Assembly (NCBI GenBank): GCA_002839435.1 | Contig: PGYA01000002.1 | Coordinates: forward strand, 1 to 64,000 | DNA length: 64,000 nt | Direction: 5' to 3' | DNA from: Candidatus Riflebacteria bacterium HGW-Riflebacteria-2 | Lineage (GTDB): Bacteria > Muiribacteriota > Ozemobacteria > Ozemobacterales > Ozemobacteraceae | In this document: piece by piece, positions 60,810 to 64,000 of the stretch | Layout of the letters: every line of letters starts with the position of its first letter | Numbering within the stretch: position 1 is the first letter of the stretch | Notes under the pieces: generated by a model | What the model saw: only the letters and a program-made list of their open reading frames with translations | What the model was told of the DNA's origin: nothing | The model's database searches: none | Translations under genes and position numbers: made by a program

Positions 60810-63527
60810 TCAGTCACCTGCCGGTACTACTGACGATACCGCGAAGTCAAGATCGAGCGCTACGGGCTCTTCGGCGGTAAATGTGTCAGAGAAGACACCG
60901 TCGTAAAGGTTGCTGTCGGAAAGAGCCATATTGAGACCGGTTTCGTTCTTGATCTTGTTGAAATTGTCTACCAGTTTCTTGTAGGCAGCAAGTTCGGCGT
61001 TCAGATCGTCGAGCAGTTTCTTGGGGTGATAGCCATCTTTGCTGAATACGAGGAAGACCTTGCGTGAATCAGAGTTTGATTTGTCAGCAACTTTGGTAAA
61101 GTCTTCGACTTCATTCATATAGAGATTGGTGTGCTTTTCCAGTTCTTCATAAGCGGGGTAAATGTCGGCAAGCCAATCCCAGAAGGTCTTACCCTTGACG
61201 TTGAGGAAAGTGCCCTCTTTAAGATATCTGGCAATGTCGTAATTGGTGAATTCACTGTTGAAATCCTTCAGAACAAGGCGCTTTTCTTCACCAAGTTCGT
61301 TCATCATAGTTGCCATATCAAGATTTTTCTTGATGGTAGCGACCATTAGAACGGCGTCGGCCGCTTTCTGGGCAATTGACAACGGATCGTAGATCAGTGC
61401 CTGTTCGATATCTCCCTGATAAATCTGGATGAAGTTTTTCGGGGTGGCTTTGCCATTATCCTTGTTCCAGCGCCATCCAAAGCCTTTTTTAAGCTTAGAC
61501 TCAAGGTCACCGTGTTCGCGATTTGGATCGATATTATAGCATTCAACCAGCTTTTCGAGGGCTTCGCGGGTGTTTTTATAATATTTCAGGTGTTCCTTGC
61601 GGATGAAATCGACCATCTTGTCGCTTTCCTTGATGCTCTCTTTCACCTGCTCGCGGGCAGCTTTGATCTGTTCCTTGAAATACATCATTTCCTTAACACC
61701 AATCTGGAAAGCATCAGCGTTAAAGGCTTGAATCAACAGGTCTTCATTCCAGACACCGGTATCGATTCCCACGAGTGGAATGTAGTTAAAAGGCGACTGT
61801 TCCATGCGCAAACCAACAACGTCAAAGATGCCGCCGCGGAAGTTGTTGGCAGTGATCCAGTTCTGATACTTTTTGATCAGCACATAGTCGGGATTAAAGA
61901 AGACCTTGAGAATGTTGTATTCTTCGATGGTTTTTTTGTAATCGCGCGACTGAATCTTGTCGCCGGCCCAGCTGACATAGGTCATCGGGTTGATGGCATG
62001 ACCAACCTTGCCCCAGAAACCGCGTTTAGAAGCCTTTTCCTTTTCAGCTTCGGTGGGTTTCCATGACATGTAGTCGGCCTTCATTTCCCAGAGTTCCTGT
62101 AGGCGTTCCATGCCGAAATCCGGCAGTGAAAAGCCCTTACGGCTGTAGTAGCTGACGAGGACGCCCTGTTTTTCGAGTTCTTCGTAAACACGTTTGTTCT
62201 TCTCGTGAATCTTTTCCTGTTCTTCACCTTCAGGAACCTGCCCCCTCACGAAGTCGCCGAAGTTGGTTTCGGTAACCAGCAGCGCCACAGCCTTTTCATT
62301 GGGATCGAGCAATGCGCGATTCTCATAGAACGACTTGAATTCAGGATCAGCATCGTAAAGATACTGGAAAGATCCTTTGTAAGCTGATTTCCAGCGTTTG
62401 TTGTAGTCGCCAACCACGTTACCGATGATGGTGAGAGCGGTCCAGATAAGTGCTAAAGCACCAATTACCTGGCCGACGATCGGGATGCAGAACATGGCAA
62501 CAAGAGCCGCCGAACCAAGTGCGAGACCGACGTAATTTTTAACCAGCGAGTAAGAGCCGTAACGGCCGCCCTGGCGGTCTTCAGAAGAGATTATACCATA
62601 GGTATCGAGAGCAATACCGAGGACGCAAAGGCCGATACCGACAGTATGGCCCCAGCCTTTGGCATCGCCAATTACTGATGCACCACGGTTGGTGTTAATA
62701 CCGGCTTTTTTGGCAACGGCGCGATAGGTATCCTGATTTTCGAGACCGGTTTTGCGGGCTACCCAGCGCCAGTAAGAGTAAAACCCTTCGCCGGGGCCGG
62801 CTTTATAACCACAGGGAGGAGCGCAGTGGCTCAGAAAAGTCGAAACATTCTTGGCGCTGAAAGTCTTCTGCACATTGGAGGCCATGTTGCCCATGCGCTG
62901 AAAACCGTTCATCAGATTGGCCTTGCGCTGAATGAAACCGACGCCCTTCTGATAAAGGCGAGAATTGGCAATCTGGCTACCTGTCCATTTACCGATCGTC
63001 GAAACTTTGTTGGCAGCCCAGGCGGCTCCACGCGTAAGCCCGGTCTTCGATGCAGCTTCGCCAGCCAGTTTCACACCGGTAACCACCGGCCCTGAATTAG
63101 CGATAAATGAAAACGCCAGCGCGGCTTTGCTTGAAGCCATGGCGACGGCCTTGAAATAGTAAGGCGTATTGGTAAAATGCGGTGACATGTCGCTGAGAGT
63201 GCTGTAGAAGCTGAAGACGTCAGAGCAGCCGTCGTCCATCATCGCATAAGCGCCTGAGATCGTCATCATCCACTCGCCCCAGGCGTAAGCTTCCGCGTCT
63301 TCCTTGGGATCGCCATCTTTCGAGCGTCCCTGCAGAGCCAGAACATATTCGAGATAATCGGCCGGAGCCTCTATCTCGTTGAGATCGACGATACCGTCAA
63401 TCCCATCTGTGTTCAGGATTGGCTGTGGCACATCGTCGTTGGCATAAACAGCAATCGCCAATGGCTGCACCGCAAACCAGACACAGAACAGAACAACAAA
63501 CCACCTGTACCGCGTTTTCATCTTCAT
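60810..63527 (-). CDS. Exported 905-residue orphan protein
   Basis: Start at the ATG at 63527, seven bases after AAGGAGA; a longer frame adds 16 residues. A signal peptide ends near V-Y-A-N. The mature protein is mostly helical and charged, with a Gly/Ala hydrophobic region at about 310-380 (G-L-A-L-G-S-A-A-L-V and I-V-G-Q-V-I-G-A-L-A-L), which could insert into a membrane, and a shorter one near 145. Several Cys occur (C-A-P-P-C near 240). The second half has long coiled segments (K-E-Q-I-K-A-A-R-E-Q-V-K-E-S). No family is recognised, and neither toxin nor secretion motifs are clear. It has its own terminator and no operon partner. Confidence 0.7.
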   Translation of the reverse strand: MKMKTRYRWFVVLFCVWFAVQPLAIAVYANDDVPQPILNTDGIDGIVDLNEIEAPADYLEYVLALQGRSKDGDPKEDAEAYAWGEWMMTISGAYAMMDDGCSDVFSFYSTLSDMSPHFTNTPYYFKAVAMASSKAALAFSFIANSGPVVTGVKLAGEAASKTGLTRGAAWAANKVSTIGKWTGSQIANSRLYQKGVGFIQRKANLMNGFQRMGNMASNVQKTFSAKNVSTFLSHCAPPCGYKAGPGEGFYSYWRWVARKTGLENQDTYRAVAKKAGINTNRGASVIGDAKGWGHTVGIGLCVLGIALDTYGIISSEDRQGGRYGSYSLVKNYVGLALGSAALVAMFCIPIVGQVIGALALIWTALTIIGNVVGDYNKRWKSAYKGSFQYLYDADPEFKSFYENRALLDPNEKAVALLVTETNFGDFVRGQVPEGEEQEKIHEKNKRVYEELEKQGVLVSYYSRKGFSLPDFGMERLQELWEMKADYMSWKPTEAEKEKASKRGFWGKVGHAINPMTYVSWAGDKIQSRDYKKTIEEYNILKVFFNPDYVLIKKYQNWITANNFRGGIFDVVGLRMEQSPFNYIPLVGIDTGVWNEDLLIQAFNADAFQIGVKEMMYFKEQIKAAREQVKESIKESDKMVDFIRKEHLKYYKNTREALEKLVECYNIDPNREHGDLESKLKKGFGWRWNKDNGKATPKNFIQIYQGDIEQALIYDPLSIAQKAADAVLMVATIKKNLDMATMMNELGEEKRLVLKDFNSEFTNYDIARYLKEGTFLNVKGKTFWDWLADIYPAYEELEKHTNLYMNEVEDFTKVADKSNSDSRKVFLVFSKDGYHPKKLLDDLNAELAAYKKLVDNFNKIKNETGLNMALSDSNLYDGVFSDTFTAEEPVALDLDFAVSSVVPAGD

Positions 63528-63712
63528 GATCTTCTCCTTAAAAAGCAGCAATAGCAGAAACTGTACCGCTGACAATTACAATATTTTAATGATACCAGAG
63601 AATCCCTCAGAGCGGAAGAGGCTGCATAGTCAGTCTGAGAGCCGACAAGGCGCAACCAGACCACGCAGATTTTTCCCACGCAGAAAAGAATACTGCAATT
63701 ATTGCAAAAAGT

Positions 63713-64000
63713 TTACGATTCCTGCGAAATCATGCCTTCCTGGCAGGCAACAATATATGTACAGGTCAGATCGCCGCTGACATTATTCATTGTCTCGAAC
63801 ATATCGAGTATTGGGTTTATGCCAAGGGCAAAGGCGACGATCTGGGATATCTGCATTTCATTGAGACCCATGTTGCTGAGAATTATGAAAAGAAGCATCA
63901 GCGAACCGCCGGGAATGCCACCAGCGCCAACGGCTGCCAGAACAGTGGTTATTACCAGCACGAAAAGCGCTGAAAAGCCGAGTTCAATGCCAAATATGTT
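63713..64000 (-). CDS. Dicarboxylate/amino acid:cation symporter, C-terminal part
   Basis: The frame is open to the window edge, so only the last about 95 residues are seen. They match the SDF (GltP/SstT/DctA-type) family: A-A-V-G-A-G-G-I-P-G-G-S in the HP2/TM8 region and N-P-I-L-D-M-F-E-T-M-N-N-V-S-G-D, the substrate- and sodium-site segment with the conserved Asp and Asn. These carriers take up glutamate, aspartate, serine/threonine or C4-dicarboxylates with sodium or protons. The 5' part lies outside. Confidence 0.88.
   Translation of the reverse strand, partial: NIFGIELGFSALFVLVITTVLAAVGAGGIPGGSLMLLFIILSNMGLNEMQISQIVAFALGINPILDMFETMNNVSGDLTCTYIVACQEGMISQES

Overview
The window reads as a chromosomal segment of a Gram-negative, probably deep-branching and non-model bacterium. 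An OmpA-type protein, an outer-membrane barrel ending in Phe, lipoproteins and a cyclic beta-glucan synthase imply two membranes. Very many PAS/receiver/histidine-kinase proteins, a prepilin-type leader on a von Willebrand A protein, Ig-repeat surface lipoproteins and a CpaE-like protein suggest an attached, environmentally responsive lifestyle. The short prepilin with an N-F-R-K-A-R stretch recalls proteins of Candidatus Riflebacteria and relatives, but this assignment is an impression from memory and is weak. No rRNA, tRNA, CRISPR array or complete autonomous insertion sequence was seen.

Layout. 0.1-4.4 kb (minus): an SLH-domain membrane-anchored protein, a prepilin-leader vWA protein and a CorC/HlyC-type CBS membrane protein. 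4.7-8.7 kb (plus): a three-gene molybdenum hydroxylase operon (FAD, 2Fe-2S and molybdopterin subunits) with Lys/Ala-rich tails and a strong terminator. 8.8-17.3 kb (minus): a giant NdvB/ChvB cyclic beta-1,2-glucan synthase whose last codons lie inside that terminator. 17.6-24.6 kb (minus): signalling genes, namely a hybrid kinase and then a coupled kinase / NarL-type regulator / CheB-CheR-PAS operon. 25.2-26.7 kb (plus): a small stress-like operon (helical lipoprotein, glycogen-binding domain, triple-BON protein). 26.8-30.6 kb (minus): a Pro/Ala low-complexity protein, an AI-2E-family permease and a GS17M-like protein. Two diverged copies of a MITE-like structured element flank the 25-30 kb block.

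30.9-46.1 kb (plus) looks like an envelope/surface module. It holds a barrel protein, a small membrane protein, an exported zinc-ribbon/TPR protein, a small exported beta-rich protein, and two paralogous lipoproteins with 8 and 12 Ig-like (Big_5) repeats, each ending in an ice-binding-like (DUF3494) domain. Between these lipoproteins lie a PEGA protein, a receiver-pseudokinase-receiver protein and a CpaE/TadZ-like protein with a damaged P-loop. 46.1-52.9 kb (minus) is a four-gene phosphorelay operon: a large hybrid kinase with HPt, a receiver-HD-GYP phosphodiesterase, a receiver-kinase, and a receiver fused to an RsbW-like ATPase. 53-57 kb (minus): an OmpA protein, a probable Mpv17/PMP22-family membrane protein and a helical-repeat protein. 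57.3-60.7 kb (plus): an orphan HTH-N6-adenine methyltransferase fusion and a TPR lipid/periplasm-facing protein. 60.8-64 kb (minus): a 905-residue exported orphan and the C-terminus of a dicarboxylate/amino-acid:cation symporter.

The best candidates for something undescribed are the MITE-like element with two covarying stems, the pseudokinase/pseudo-CpaE pair sandwiched between the Ig/ice-binding lipoproteins, the basic tails on the molybdenum hydroxylase, and the HTH-methyltransferase fusion. All gene calls come from reading translated sequence. No database search was possible.
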